Below are positions 1-9,439 of a stretch of DNA of 39,993 nt, one piece after another (positions within the stretch are counted from its first letter, which is position 1; every line of letters starts with the position of its first letter). Under the pieces are notes generated by a model that worked only from the letters and a program-made list of their open reading frames with translations, had not been told where the DNA came from and searched no databases. Origin of the DNA: Bordetella parapertussis. GTDB taxonomy: Bacteria > Pseudomonadota > Gammaproteobacteria > Burkholderiales > SG8-41. The position numbers and the translations under genes were made by a program. Location: positions 1-39,993 of the forward strand of contig CAMBSS010000016.1 in the NCBI GenBank assembly GCA_945870465.1, written 5' to 3'.

Positions 1-1
1 G

Positions 2-208
2 GATTTGCTGGCTGAAATCGACCGCAAGACGGACGACGGTATTCCGACCAGTGGTTCGTTCCAGTTCAGCGTGTATGACGGCGGCGGCGGCGGCGCCGCC
101 GGCGCGGTGGCGCCGACCGGTGCTGGCGGCTGCTATGCCGCGGGCCCGCCTGCGGTCTGGACCGCAACACCGCCGACTCCGAACTGCGGATCTTCCGGCC
201 TGCTTTAA
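2..208 (+). CDS. C-terminal fragment of a probable prepilin-like protein
   Basis: The reading frame is already open at the left edge, so only the last 68 residues are seen. The stretch IDRKTDDGIPTSG resembles the 'DxKxDDGxPxTG' segment found in the globular domain of many minor type IV or type II pseudopilins. The C-terminal half is rich in Gly, Ala and Pro and contains two Cys, which fits the late disulfide of such proteins. The hydrophobic N-terminal helix that would prove the family lies outside the window. The gene ends 20 bp before a strong terminator. Family call is from pattern recognition only and is moderate to weak; a generic secreted protein is the alternative. Confidence 0.45.
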   Translation, partial: DLLAEIDRKTDDGIPTSGSFQFSVYDGGGGGAAGAVAPTGAGGCYAAGPPAVWTATPPTPNCGSSGLL

Positions 209-227
209 GATCAGTTTCAGCCTGCAC

Positions 228-255
228 AAAAAAGCCCGCGCGAGCGGGCTTTTTT
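228..255. terminator. Bidirectional rho-independent terminator
   Basis: A perfect 12-bp inverted repeat (AAAAAAGCCCGC / GCGGGCTTTTTT) surrounds a GCGA tetraloop. It has a GC-rich stem core and an A-run on one side and T-run on the other, so it can stop transcription in both directions. It sits between the prepilin-like gene (+) and the 3' end of the antiporter gene (-), exactly where a shared terminator is expected. Confidence 0.93.
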
Positions 256-277
256 TATGGGCGACTTGTCGCGCGGC

Positions 278-2248
278 CTAACCCTGCATCACGCGGATCT
301 CCGCGGCCGCGCAATCGAGTTCCGCGCCGTACAACACCAGCACGTCGCCGGCTTCGATGTGCGCCCCCGGCTGCGGCGCCTGCGCAACAATGCCCGGCCG
401 GCGTACCGCCTTCACCTCCACACGGCAACCCGCGAGATCCAGTTCCGTCAGCGTTTTGCCGATAGCGGCAGCGCCGGGCGTAATCAGCACGGAATGCAGC
501 AAACGCTGCTCGCCTTGTGCCGCGTCCTCGATCTCATCCGACGCGCCGTGAAAAAAACCGCGCAGCAGACTGTAGCGCTGCTCGCGCGTATCGCGAATGC
601 GCCTTAACACGCGATTGAGCGGCACGCCCAGCTGCACAAGGGTATGCGACGCGAGCATCAAGCTGCCTTCCATGATTTCGGCAAGTACGGCGGTGGCGCC
701 GGCCTCCTTCAGGCGGTCGATCTCCGTATCGTCGAGCATGCGCACGACCACCGGCAGCCCGGGCCTGAGCTCGCGCACCTGGGCCAGTATGCGCAGGGCG
801 AGCGCGCTGTCGGCTATGGTCACCACCAATGCGCGCGCGCGCAGCATGCCTGCCGCGATCAGCACTTCACGCCGCGCAGCATCGCCGTACACCACGTGCT
901 CGCCTGCGGCGGCGGCCTCCTTGACGCGCTTGGGATCGACATCCAGCGCAATGAAGCCAAATCCTTCCGTGGTGAGCAGCCGTGCAAGATTCTGGCCGCT
1001 GCGCCCGTAACCGCACACCACCACGTGCTGGTTGGCCGCCATCGATTGCACCGCGACGTTATGCAGTTCCATCGCGCGCGCCATCCATTCGGCGCCGCTG
1101 AAATGGCGCACGATATGTTCGCTGCGCTCGATGATGAAGGGTGCGGCAAGCATCGACAGCACCATGGCGGCAAGCACCGTCTGCAGCTGCGCCTCGGGCA
1201 CCAGATGGAGCGGCGCCGCCAGAGACAACAGCACAAAACCGAATTCGCCGCCCTGCGCGAGATCAAGCCCGGTACGCAACGCGGCGCCGGTGTCACTGCC
1301 AAACAAACGGCTGAGGCCGGCGATCAGCAGCGTCTTCAACGCAATCAGCATGGCCAGCACAAGCACGACCCACGGTAGATTGCCATAGACGAGCGCGATG
1401 TCGAGCTTCATGCCGATGGTGACAAAAAACAGTCCCAGCAGCACGTCGCGAAACGGCTTGATGTTGTCTTCGACCTGGTAGCGGTATTCGGTCTCTGAAA
1501 TCAGCATGCCGGCGATGAATGCGCCGAGCACCAGCGAGAGCCCCGCCAATTCCGTGATAAACGCGAGACCCAGCGTAATCAGCAACACGTTGAGCACGAA
1601 CAGCTCCGACGATTTCTGGGTCGCCACCAGGTGGAACCACGCGCGCATCGGCCGCTGCCCGAAGTACAGCAGTATCGACAGCACCACCGCGGCTTTGAGC
1701 AGCGCAATGCTCAAGCCTGCGGCCATGTCGCCGGGGTCGCCGGCAAGCGCCGGGATGAGGATCAGGAGTGGCACCACCGCGAGGTCCTGGAACAACAGCA
1801 CGCCGATGACCTGCCGTCCGTGCAGCGTATTGAGTTCCAGTTTGTCGGCGAGCATCTTGCTGACGATCGCGGTGGAGGACATGGCGACCACTCCGCCCAG
1901 CACCAGGCCGGTACGCCAGTCAGCGCCGGCTGCAACCATGCCGGCAACGACGCCGGCGAGCGTCAACACCACCTGTGACGCGCCAAGCCCGAACACGATG
2001 CGGCGCATGGTCGTTAGCTTGGCGAGACTGAATTCGAGACCGATACTGAACATCAGGAACACCACGCCGATCTCGGCCAGGTATTGCGTGCCGGCAGTAT
2101 CGGGAATCAAGCCGAGGCTATGCGGCCCGATGATGATGCCAACCAGCAGGTAACCGATCATCGCGGGCAGCTTCAGCAGGCGAAACAAAATAACCACCAG
2201 CACCGCGGCGGCGAGCAGAATCAATACCAGATGCAGCGAATTTTCCAT
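278..2248 (-). CDS. CPA2-family cation:proton antiporter with RCK domain (KefB/KefC/YbaL-like)
   Basis: Predicted inner-membrane K+ or Na+/H+ antiporter of 656 aa. Residues about 5-375 form a Na+/H+-exchanger domain of roughly a dozen hydrophobic helices, starting with MENSLHLVLILLAAA. A Rossmann RCK (TrkA-N) domain begins near residue 405 with the nucleotide-binding motif GYGRSGQ and continues to DDTEIDRLKEAGA. The last ~75 residues resemble a TrkA-C domain (SVLITPGAAAIGKTL...GDVLVLYG). The frame is open 48 codons further upstream, but that part is Arg-rich and non-family, so the ATG just before the first helix was chosen; no clear Shine-Dalgarno is visible. It is divergent from kdsD with about 110 bp between the starts. 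Exact ion and KefB/KefC/YbaL subtype cannot be told. Confidence 0.9.
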   Translation of the reverse strand: MENSLHLVLILLAAAVLVVILFRLLKLPAMIGYLLVGIIIGPHSLGLIPDTAGTQYLAEIGVVFLMFSIGLEFSLAKLTTMRRIVFGLGASQVVLTLAGVVAGMVAAGADWRTGLVLGGVVAMSSTAIVSKMLADKLELNTLHGRQVIGVLLFQDLAVVPLLILIPALAGDPGDMAAGLSIALLKAAVVLSILLYFGQRPMRAWFHLVATQKSSELFVLNVLLITLGLAFITELAGLSLVLGAFIAGMLISETEYRYQVEDNIKPFRDVLLGLFFVTIGMKLDIALVYGNLPWVVLVLAMLIALKTLLIAGLSRLFGSDTGAALRTGLDLAQGGEFGFVLLSLAAPLHLVPEAQLQTVLAAMVLSMLAAPFIIERSEHIVRHFSGAEWMARAMELHNVAVQSMAANQHVVVCGYGRSGQNLARLLTTEGFGFIALDVDPKRVKEAAAAGEHVVYGDAARREVLIAAGMLRARALVVTIADSALALRILAQVRELRPGLPVVVRMLDDTEIDRLKEAGATAVLAEIMEGSLMLASHTLVQLGVPLNRVLRRIRDTREQRYSLLRGFFHGASDEIEDAAQGEQRLLHSVLITPGAAAIGKTLTELDLAGCRVEVKAVRRPGIVAQAPQPGAHIEAGDVLVLYGAELDCAAAEIRVMQG

Positions 2249-2361
2249 GTCGGGTATGCGATAGATTTGCCTTGAATAATGCCTTATCGCCGACGAATTG
2301 CAACCGGATTGAAGCCGCCGCCCGCCGGGGCGCGCGGGGACTTTGCTATACTGCACACGCC

Positions 2362-3363
2362 ATGACAGCCGCTCGCAAAAAAGCCCCCGCACCCGCCGGC
2401 AACAGCGCCCTCGAACTCGCGCGCGAAGTGCTCGAAATCGAAGCCGCCGCGATAACCGGGCTGATCGCGCGACTCGATCAGGATTTTCAGCGCGCGGTCG
2501 ACATCATCCTCAATTCAAGCGGGCGCGTAACGGTGAGCGGCATCGGCAAGTCCGGCCATATCGCGCGCAAAATCGCGTCGACCATGGCGAGCACCGGCAC
2601 GCCGGCGTATTTTGTGCATCCCGCCGAAGCGAGCCATGGCGACCTCGGCATGGTCACGCGCGACGACGTATTTATCGCGCTGTCGAACTCGGGCGAAACC
2701 GCCGAACTGCTGGCGATCGTGCCTTTGATCAAACGCCAGGGCGCCAAGCTGATCGCGCTTACCGGCAAACCGCAATCGAGCCTCGCCCGGCAAGCCGATG
2801 CCCATCTTTACGCCGGCGCGGAAAAAGAAGCCTGCCCGCTCAATCTGGCGCCCACCGCGAGCACCACCGCGGCGCTCGCACTCGGTGATGCGCTCGCGCT
2901 CGCGGTGATGCAGGCCAAAGGTGTGAGCCGCGACGAATTCGCGCGCTCGCACCCGGGCGGTGCGCTCGGCCGTAAACTATTGACGCACGTGCGCGACGTG
3001 ATGGGCACGGCCGCCGAGGCGCCACACGTTGCCGACACGGCGTCGCTCTCGGATGCCATTCTCGAAATGTCGCGCGGACGCATCGGCGTCACGGCGGTAC
3101 TCGACGGCAAGCAGCGCGTGATCGGCATCTTCACCGATGGCGACCTGCGCCGCACGCTGCAAAAAGGCGTCGATCTCCGCACCACTCCCATCGCCAGCGT
3201 GATGACGCGCGCGCCGCGCACCATCAGCCCGGACAAGCTGGCCGCCGAAGCCGTGCAGATCATGGAGCAATACAAGGTCAACCAGCTGCTGGTGGTCGAT
3301 TCGGAACAACGCCTGGTTGGCGCGCTCAACACTCACGCTTTGTTTAAAGCCAAGGTTCTCTAG
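2362..3363 (+). CDS. kdsD: D-arabinose 5-phosphate isomerase (KdsD/KpsF/GutQ family)
   Basis: Converts ribulose 5-phosphate to arabinose 5-phosphate, the first step of Kdo synthesis in the cytoplasm. The 334-aa protein has an N-terminal SIS sugar-isomerase domain (VSGIGKSGHIA at about 58-68, SNSGETAE further on, and SHPGGALGRKLL at its end) followed by two CBS domains (VRDVMGTA..., then VMTRAPRTISPDKLAAEA), which is the full family layout. The frame is open for 30 codons upstream, but the ATG at 2362 matches the family length. A TATACT hexamer lies 9 bp before this ATG and no Shine-Dalgarno is visible, so a very short leader is possible. It is followed by kdsC and the lpt genes, supporting the Kdo/LPS role. 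Confidence 0.95.
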   Translation: MTAARKKAPAPAGNSALELAREVLEIEAAAITGLIARLDQDFQRAVDIILNSSGRVTVSGIGKSGHIARKIASTMASTGTPAYFVHPAEASHGDLGMVTRDDVFIALSNSGETAELLAIVPLIKRQGAKLIALTGKPQSSLARQADAHLYAGAEKEACPLNLAPTASTTAALALGDALALAVMQAKGVSRDEFARSHPGGALGRKLLTHVRDVMGTAAEAPHVADTASLSDAILEMSRGRIGVTAVLDGKQRVIGIFTDGDLRRTLQKGVDLRTTPIASVMTRAPRTISPDKLAAEAVQIMEQYKVNQLLVVDSEQRLVGALNTHALFKAKVL

Positions 3364-3438
3364 GTCCGCGCACCGCTTGCGGGCCGGCCGCGACAATACG
3401 GCGGACCGCAGGCCACGCGGATTCAAAACTCCAAATCC

Positions 3439-3963
3439 ATGCAAGCCATCTACGCCAAAGCCAAACGCATCAGCCTCGCGATATTCGACGTCGACGGCGT
3501 GCTCACCGACGGCTCGCTCTACCTCACCGACGGCGGCGAGGAAATCAAGGCGTTCAACAGCCTCGACGGCCACGGCATGAACATGCTGCGCGAGAGCGGC
3601 GTCGAACTCGCCATCATCACCGGCCGCACTTCGCGCATCGTCGAGCTGCGCGCGAAGAACCTCGGCATCGATCTCGTATACCAGGGTGTCACCGATAAAG
3701 CCCAGGCGTTTGCAGCACTGCTCAAATCGCGCTCGCTCGATGCCGCGGCAACCGCCTACATGGGCGACGACGTGGTCGATCTGCCCGTGATGCTGCGCTG
3801 TGGTCTCGCGCTTACCGTGCCGGACTCGCCGCTGATCGTCAGGCAGCACGCGGATTACGTCACGCGTGCGCACGGCGGACGCGGTGCTGCGCGTGAAGTC
3901 TGCGAATTGATCATGCATGCCCAGGGCAAGCTCGAACGCGCGCTCGAGGCCTACTTAAAATGA
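3439..3963 (+). CDS. kdsC: 3-deoxy-D-manno-octulosonate 8-phosphate phosphatase
   Basis: HAD-superfamily phosphatase that removes phosphate from Kdo-8-P to give Kdo. The 174-aa length is typical of the small cap-less KdsC class. HAD motif I is FDVDGVLTDG at residues 16-25, motif II is in AIITGRTS, and motif IV is MGDDVVDLPVM near residue 110. The C-terminal region has AHGGRGAAREVCELI, typical of KdsC. It begins 75 bp after kdsD, and its last four bases (ATGA) overlap the start of lptC, suggesting translational coupling. Confidence 0.96.
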   Translation: MQAIYAKAKRISLAIFDVDGVLTDGSLYLTDGGEEIKAFNSLDGHGMNMLRESGVELAIITGRTSRIVELRAKNLGIDLVYQGVTDKAQAFAALLKSRSLDAAATAYMGDDVVDLPVMLRCGLALTVPDSPLIVRQHADYVTRAHGGRGAAREVCELIMHAQGKLERALEAYLK

Positions 3964-4532
3964 TGCAGCGCCTGACGGCCTGGTTCCCGGTCCTGTTGCT
4001 CGGGGCAGTGGCCGCGGTGACCGTATGGCTCGACCGCCAGGTGCAGCCGCCCGAAGCCGGCATCAGCGGCAAAGGCCGTCATGATCCCGACTACATTGTC
4101 GACAATTTCACGGTGGTCCGCATCGGTCCAGACGGCATCGTACGCTACAAACTGGACGCGCGCCGCATGCTGCACTACCCGGACGACGATACTACGGACC
4201 TCGTAGCGCCCAAATTCGTCAATTTTCAGGGCCCCGGCGTGACGGTGACCGCCAGCTCCAAAACCGCCACGCTGTCGAGCAACGGCGAGAACGCGTATCT
4301 CAAGGACAACGTGCGCCTCACGCGCTCCGCCTACGAAAATCGCGGCGAACTGACGATGCTGACCAGCTGGTTGCACGTCATACCTGACGACGGCATCGCC
4401 AAAACCGACAAGCCGGTGCGCATCCAGGACGCGAACACCCTGATTACGTCGGATGGCTTAGAATTCAACAATGAGACCCGTATCCTGAAACTGCTTTCCA
4501 ATGTCCGAGGCCGTTATGAAAAAACCAGATAA
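3960..4532 (+). CDS. lptC: LPS export protein LptC
   Basis: Bitopic inner-membrane protein of the Lpt bridge, which receives LPS from LptBFG and passes it to LptA. The 190-aa protein has a single N-terminal transmembrane helix (about residues 7-24) followed by a periplasmic beta-jellyroll region with NFTVVRIGPDGIVRYKL and LTMLTSWLHVIPDDG, which match the LptC pattern. It overlaps kdsC by 4 bp, and its 3' end overlaps the annotated lptA start by 32 bp, so the two are clearly in one operon. Confidence 0.93.
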   Translation: MMQRLTAWFPVLLLGAVAAVTVWLDRQVQPPEAGISGKGRHDPDYIVDNFTVVRIGPDGIVRYKLDARRMLHYPDDDTTDLVAPKFVNFQGPGVTVTASSKTATLSSNGENAYLKDNVRLTRSAYENRGELTMLTSWLHVIPDDGIAKTDKPVRIQDANTLITSDGLEFNNETRILKLLSNVRGRYEKTR

Positions 4533-5169
4533 GCGCAGCGGGCCTTCCGCTGCCGGCGGCGTGCCACGCCCGTCGTGGCCATGGTCGATACTGCTCGCAT
4601 GCTGCCTCCTCGCCCCCGCGGCAGGCATGGCGGAGCGCGCCGATCGCGACAAGCCCGTCAATCTCGAAGCCGACCAGGTCACTGTCGATGACAACAAGCA
4701 GACCGCGACGTTTACCGGCAGGGTGGTATTGACGCAGGGCACGTTGGTCATACGCGGCGACCGCATGGTCGTGCAGCAGGACGCCGACGGCTTCAAATAC
4801 GGCATCGCCTACGGCAACCTCGCGAGCTTTCGCCAGAAACGCGAAGGCTACGACGAATACATCGATGGCTACGCCGAGCGCATCGAATACGACAGCAAGG
4901 CCGAAAAACTGCAGATGTTCAATCGCGCCTATCTGAAAAAAGCCAATGACGACGTGCGCGGCAATTACATCGCGTACGAAATTGCGACCGAATTTTTCAA
5001 GGTCACCGGCGGCGGCAAGCAGGCCGCGACGGCCGCCAATCCGGAAGGCCGCGTGCGCGCGATCATCCAGCCCAAGTCGAAAGAGCCGCCGGCCGGCTCA
5101 CCGTTGCCGTTGAAACCGGCCACCGACGTCGCGAACCCGCGCGAAAATCCGGCAGGCGCGCCGCGTTGA
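4501..5169 (+). CDS. lptA: Periplasmic LPS transport protein LptA
   Basis: Periplasmic OstA-like protein that links LptC to the outer-membrane LptD/E complex. It has a signal peptide with hydrophobic core [16 protein letters not shown] at about residues 29-44. The OstA fold then starts with [19 protein letters not shown] and [19 protein letters not shown]. The protein ends in a Pro-rich, probably disordered tail (about residues 190-222). Starts at 4501 or at the ATG at 4516 are both possible; both lie inside the lptC 3' end. The operon order lptC-lptA-lptB is conserved. Confidence 0.95.
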   Translation: MSEAVMKKPDKRSGPSAAGGVPRPSWPWSILLACCLLAPAAGMAERADRDKPVNLEADQVTVDDNKQTATFTGRVVLTQGTLVIRGDRMVVQQDADGFKYGIAYGNLASFRQKREGYDEYIDGYAERIEYDSKAEKLQMFNRAYLKKANDDVRGNYIAYEIATEFFKVTGGGKQAATAANPEGRVRAIIQPKSKEPPAGSPLPLKPATDVANPRENPAGAPR

Positions 5170-5239
5170 CGGCAATCCGCCAGCACCACCGCTGCATGGG
5201 CGGCACGCTCGCGCTGCGGCCGCCGCACCGCATGCCATC

Positions 5240-5962
5240 ATGAGCCAGTTGCGGGCAGAACAACTCAAAAAACGCTACAAGTCGCGGGTAGTGGTCAAGG
5301 ACGTCTCGCTTGAAGTGGGCAGCGGCGAGGTGATCGGACTGCTGGGCCCCAACGGCGCCGGCAAAACCACCTGCTTTTACATGATGGTCGGGCTGGTGCC
5401 GCTCGACGGCGGCGAGATTTACCTCGACGACAAACGCCTGACGCACATGCCGATACACCGGCGCGCGCAGCTCGGGCTTTCGTACCTGCCGCAGGAGGCC
5501 TCGATTTTCCGCCGCCTGACCGTGGCCGAAAACGTGCGCGCGGTGCTTGAATTGCAAAATAACAATGCGGCGCAAATCACGGAAAAACTCGACCAGTTGC
5601 TGCAGGATCTGCACGTCGATCACCTGCGCGACAACCCCGCAATCAGCCTCTCCGGCGGCGAGCGGCGGCGGGTCGAAATCGCCCGCGCGTTGGCTACCGA
5701 ACCGCGTTTTATCCTGCTTGATGAACCCTTTGCGGGGGTCGATCCGATCGCCGTCATCGATATCCAGAAAATCATCCGGTTCCTCAAAGAACGCGATATC
5801 GGGGTCCTGATCACCGATCACAACGTTCGCGAGACGCTGGGCATCTGCGACCGCGCGTACATCATCAACGACGGCACTGTCCTGGCCTACGGAAAACCTG
5901 ATGAAATCGTCTATAATGACAGCGTGAGAAAGGTCTATCTCGGAGAGCATTTCCGCCTGTGA
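5240..5962 (+). CDS. lptB: LPS export ABC transporter ATP-binding protein LptB
   Basis: Cytoplasmic ATPase that powers LPS extraction by LptB2FG. The 240-aa protein has Walker [10 protein letters not shown] at residues 36-44, a Q-loop in [12 protein letters not shown], signature LSGGERRR at 137-144, Walker B FILLDEP at 157-163 and the switch histidine in ITDHNVRE. The C-terminal [16 protein letters not shown] is diagnostic for LptB over other ABC ATPases. LptF and LptG are not in this window, as usual for this operon. Confidence 0.97.
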   Translation: MSQLRAEQLKKRYKSRVVVKDVSLEVGSGEVIGLLGPNGAGKTTCFYMMVGLVPLDGGEIYLDDKRLTHMPIHRRAQLGLSYLPQEASIFRRLTVAENVRAVLELQNNNAAQITEKLDQLLQDLHVDHLRDNPAISLSGGERRRVEIARALATEPRFILLDEPFAGVDPIAVIDIQKIIRFLKERDIGVLITDHNVRETLGICDRAYIINDGTVLAYGKPDEIVYNDSVRKVYLGEHFRL

Positions 5963-6093
5963 GCGGGCGCGTTGGCAGCCTCCTCCGAGCCAGCGCGCCG
6001 CGGCGTTTTGTTCCCGCTGCCCGCATCCAATGCCCATCTTGCAGCCCAGTTAAATCGCGCACCCCCGCACCCCCCTATACTCCTTCCGGGAAC

Positions 6094-7542
6094 ATGAAGC
6101 ACTCGCTACAGCTCAGGCTGTCCCAGCATTTAACGCTCACGCCGCAGCTGCAGCAGTCGATCCGGCTGCTGCAGCTGTCGACGCTTGAGCTCAACCAGGA
6201 AATCGAAAAATTCCTGCAGGACAACCCTCTGCTTGAGCGCGAGGATGGTTTGCGCGAAGAAGCGGTTGCGCCGGCGCCGCCGGGCAGCACGGATTTCACT
6301 TCACCCGCCACGCCCGCGTCCACCAGCGACAACGAGGCCGACACGACTGCCAGCGATACGCACGGCAGCGCCGACGCCCCGGGTTTTGAAGAAGATTACA
6401 GCCACGGCGGCACGCGCGACGACAACGACGAAGCCGAGTATCCGCAGGTCGCCGCCGAGACCCAGTCTCTGCGCGAGTACCTGATTTCTCAATTGTCGCT
6501 GACGCAGATCTCGGACCATGACCAGAAGCTCGTTACGCTGCTCATCGATTCGCTCGACGATCACGGCTATCTGCACCAGGACCTGGCCGAGCTTGTCGCC
6601 ATCCTGCCGCCCGAACTGGATATCGAGGTCGACGACCTGCTCGTCGCGTTGCGCCACCTGCAGAACCTGGATCCGCCGGGAGTCGGCGCGCGCAACCTCG
6701 GCGAGTGCCTCAAGCTGCAGCTCGAAGCGCTGCCGTCGTCGACGCCGCACCGCGCGCAGGCGCTCGAGATCGTCAATCACCACCTCGAAGTGCTCGCCGC
6801 GCGCGATTTCGCCAAGCTGAAGAAAGTCCTGCATTGTGAAGATGCCGTTCTGCGCGGCATCAAGAATCTGATCACCAGCCTGAACCCGCGCCCGGGGGCG
6901 AGCTACTCTGCCGGCGACACGCGCTACATCGTGCCGGATGTGATAATCAAGAAAATTAAAGGCGTATGGCTTGCCGCGCTCAATCCGGAAGCGATGCCGA
7001 AGCTGCGCATCAACCGCCTGTATGCCGACATCCTGCAACGCAACCGCGACGCCGGCCACCAGCAGCTTACCGGCCAGTTGCAGGAAGCACGCTGGCTCAT
7101 CAAGAACGTGCAGCAGCGTTTCGACACCATATTGCGCGTGTCGCAGGCGATCGTGGACCGTCAGCGCCATTTCTTCGAGCACGGCGAAGTCGCGATGCGC
7201 CCCCTGGTGCTGCGCGAAATCGCCGACACGCTGGACCTGCATGAATCGACCGTGTCGCGCGTGACTACCCAGAAATTCATGTTCACGCCGCGCGGCATCT
7301 TCGAACTCAAATATTTTTTCGGCAGCCATGTCACGACCGAAACGGGCGGCTCGGCGTCGAGCACCGCGATCCGCGCGCTGATCAAGCAGTTAGTGAGCGC
7401 GGAAAACGGCAAGAAACCGCTGTCCGACAGCCAGATTTCCGAGATTCTCGGCCAGCAGGGCATCGTCGTCGCGCGCCGCACCGTCGCCAAATACCGCGAA
7501 TCCATGCAGATACTGCCGGTCAACCTGCGCAAGTCATTGTGA
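6094..7542 (+). CDS. rpoN: RNA polymerase sigma-54 factor
   Basis: Alternative sigma factor for enhancer-dependent promoters (nitrogen and other regulons). The 482-aa protein starts with the Gln/Leu-rich region I (MKHSLQLRLSQHLTLTPQLQ), which binds activators. An acidic linker follows (about residues 55-115), then the core-binding domain and the DNA-binding domain. The RpoN box ARRTVAKYRE lies about 20 residues from the C-terminus. The frame is open 45 codons upstream, but the ATG at 6094 begins the family-typical sequence; CCGGGAAC precedes it and a TATACT lies 12 bp upstream. The position between lptB and hpf/ptsN is the conserved proteobacterial arrangement. Confidence 0.97.
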   Translation: MKHSLQLRLSQHLTLTPQLQQSIRLLQLSTLELNQEIEKFLQDNPLLEREDGLREEAVAPAPPGSTDFTSPATPASTSDNEADTTASDTHGSADAPGFEEDYSHGGTRDDNDEAEYPQVAAETQSLREYLISQLSLTQISDHDQKLVTLLIDSLDDHGYLHQDLAELVAILPPELDIEVDDLLVALRHLQNLDPPGVGARNLGECLKLQLEALPSSTPHRAQALEIVNHHLEVLAARDFAKLKKVLHCEDAVLRGIKNLITSLNPRPGASYSAGDTRYIVPDVIIKKIKGVWLAALNPEAMPKLRINRLYADILQRNRDAGHQQLTGQLQEARWLIKNVQQRFDTILRVSQAIVDRQRHFFEHGEVAMRPLVLREIADTLDLHESTVSRVTTQKFMFTPRGIFELKYFFGSHVTTETGGSASSTAIRALIKQLVSAENGKKPLSDSQISEILGQQGIVVARRTVAKYRESMQILPVNLRKSL

Positions 7543-7613
7543 TATTCATCCATCCAGCCGGAACGCCGCGATTCAGAACTTGTCTTATCTAAACGACTAA
7601 CCGAGGAGCTATA

Positions 7614-7952
7614 ATGAATCTTCATATTAGCGGTCATCATGTCGACGTCACCCCCGCGATGCGCGATTACGTCACCAGCAAGTTCACGCGCATTACGCGC
7701 CATTTCGATCACGTCATCGATGTCAACGTCATTCTCTCGGTCGACAAGCTGAAGCATAAGGTAGAAGCCAACGTGCATCTCTCCGGCAAGGATATTTTCG
7801 TCGAGTGCGACGACGCGAACATGTACGCCGCGATCGATGCGCTGGTCGACAAGCTCGACCGCCAGATACTGAAACACAAAGAGAAGCATGCCGGGCATCG
7901 CGGCGGCCGCGAGCCCGGCCGTGAGCCCACCCAACAGGACAGCGATGATTGA
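7614..7952 (+). CDS. hpf: Ribosome hibernation promoting factor (short HPF / YhbH)
   Basis: Small ribosome-associated protein that promotes 70S dimerisation and dormancy in stationary phase. At 112 aa it is the short form. The N-terminal [20 protein letters not shown] and the later [22 protein letters not shown] are the recognised S30AE-domain signatures. The last ~20 residues are charged and probably disordered. A good ribosome site, GAGGAG, lies upstream of the ATG. It lies directly downstream of rpoN, as in other proteobacteria. Confidence 0.95.
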   Translation: MNLHISGHHVDVTPAMRDYVTSKFTRITRHFDHVIDVNVILSVDKLKHKVEANVHLSGKDIFVECDDANMYAAIDALVDKLDRQILKHKEKHAGHRGGREPGREPTQQDSDD

Positions 7953-8020
7953 CGCCGCGCCCCGCGCGTGCAATCGTGGCGCTCTGCGGCACGCGCGGAT
8001 TACCGACAGTCCGATTTGAT

Positions 8021-8506
8021 ATGAGCCTCATAGCCAAGCTTCTCCCGGCGCAAAACGTGGTGCTGGATCTCGACGTGAGCAGCAAAAAGCGCGTGTTCGA
8101 GCACGCCGGCCTCATGTTCGAGAACAATCAGAACGTAGCGCGCAGCCAGGTCTTCGACAGCTTGTTTGCGCGCGAAAAGCTGGGGTCCACCGGCTTGGGC
8201 CAGGGCATTGCGATTCCGCACGGCCGTATCAAGGGGCTGAAAGAAGCGGTCGGCGCGCTGATCCGGATGCGCGAACCGATTCCGTTCGACTCGCCGGATG
8301 GGCAGCCAGTCAACCTCATATTCGTGCTGCTGGTGCCGGAGCGGGCGACCGATCTGCACCTGCAGATACTGAGCGAGCTCGCGCAGATGTTCAGCGATAA
8401 TGCTCTTCGCGAGCAATTGCTGCAGGCCGCCTCGGTCGACGCAATGCACAAACTGATCTCCGAATGGCAACCGCATGCCGCAAGTCAGTGTAGCGCAGCT
8501 GTTTGA
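8021..8506 (+). CDS. ptsN: Nitrogen PTS EIIA-Ntr component
   Basis: Phospho-acceptor of the nitrogen-related phosphotransferase system, which regulates potassium transport and other targets rather than moving sugar. The 161-aa protein has the phosphorylated His in GIAIPHGRI at about residue 67 and the PTS EIIA type-2 sequence LIFVLLVPERATDLHLQILSE (written in two parts: LIFVLLVPERA and TDLHLQILSE). The frame is open 24 codons further upstream, but the ATG at 8021 (MSLIAKLLP) matches the family. The 3' end overlaps the start of hprK by 32 bp. Confidence 0.95.
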   Translation: MSLIAKLLPAQNVVLDLDVSSKKRVFEHAGLMFENNQNVARSQVFDSLFAREKLGSTGLGQGIAIPHGRIKGLKEAVGALIRMREPIPFDSPDGQPVNLIFVLLVPERATDLHLQILSELAQMFSDNALREQLLQAASVDAMHKLISEWQPHAASQCSAAV

Positions 8507-9422
8507 GGATAACCGCGACAAGCTGCGCCTGGCGTGGATCGCGGGGCGCGACGGCGGCATCCAGACGCTCGACAGCGTCCACCTGAAAGACTCGCATGGC
8601 GGCCTGATCGGCCACCTCAACTTCATCCATCCCAACTGGATACAGATACTCGCGCGCCCGGAAATCGACCATCTCAACGCGCTCGATACGGTCACGCGCC
8701 AGCAAACGCTGCACCGCCTGGCGACCTCCAATCTCGCGTGCATCGTCGTCTCCGGCGGAGAGCAGCCCCCCGAGCACCTGATCGCACTCGCGGACACCAT
8801 GCACGTGGCGCTGCTGGCGTCGCCGCTCGAGAGCGTGGAACTGATGTGGATGCTGCGACCCTATCTCGCGCGCGCGCTCGCCGAATCCACCACCATGCAC
8901 GGCGTATTCCTCGATGTCCTCGGCATGGGCGTCATGATCACCGGCGACAGTGGCGTCGGCAAGAGCGAGCTCGCGCTCGAACTGATCAGCCGCGGCAGCG
9001 GCCTGATTGCCGATGACGTGATCGAGCTGTACCGCATCGCGCCGGAAACGCTCGAAGGCCGCTGCCCTCCGCTGCTGCGCGACTTTCTGGAGGTGCGCGG
9101 CCTGGGCGTGCTCAATATCCGCACCATCTTCGGCGAAGCCGCCCTGCGGCCGCGCAAGAACATGAAAATGATCGTGCACCTGGAAAAACCCGCCGGCAGC
9201 GAAACCGCGCAGTACGTCGACCGCCTGCCGCTCAAGCCTGGAGTACACGAAATCCTCGGCGTCGACATCAGCAAGGTCACGATTCCGGTAGCTGCCGGGC
9301 GCAACCTCGCGGTGCTGGTCGAAGCGGCCGTGCGCAACCACGTGCTGCAACTGCGCGGCATCGACAGCACCCGCGAATTCATCGCGCGCCAGGCGCAGGA
9401 AATGAACGGCGGCGAACCGTAG
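8475..9422 (+). CDS. hprK: HPr kinase/phosphorylase
   Basis: Bifunctional enzyme that phosphorylates and dephosphorylates a Ser of HPr. The 315-aa protein has an N-terminal regulatory domain and a C-terminal kinase domain with Walker [10 protein letters not shown] at 157-165, a His in [10 protein letters not shown] near residue 142, and the HprK signature [15 protein letters not shown]. The partner HPr and EI genes are outside the window. The gene set ptsN-hprK-rapZ is typical of betaproteobacteria, where HprK persists without a full sugar PTS. It overlaps ptsN by 32 bp. Confidence 0.96.
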   Translation: MPQVSVAQLFEDNRDKLRLAWIAGRDGGIQTLDSVHLKDSHGGLIGHLNFIHPNWIQILARPEIDHLNALDTVTRQQTLHRLATSNLACIVVSGGEQPPEHLIALADTMHVALLASPLESVELMWMLRPYLARALAESTTMHGVFLDVLGMGVMITGDSGVGKSELALELISRGSGLIADDVIELYRIAPETLEGRCPPLLRDFLEVRGLGVLNIRTIFGEAALRPRKNMKMIVHLEKPAGSETAQYVDRLPLKPGVHEILGVDISKVTIPVAAGRNLAVLVEAAVRNHVLQLRGIDSTREFIARQAQEMNGGEP

Positions 9423-9439
9423 ATGGCGGGCGTGAGCGC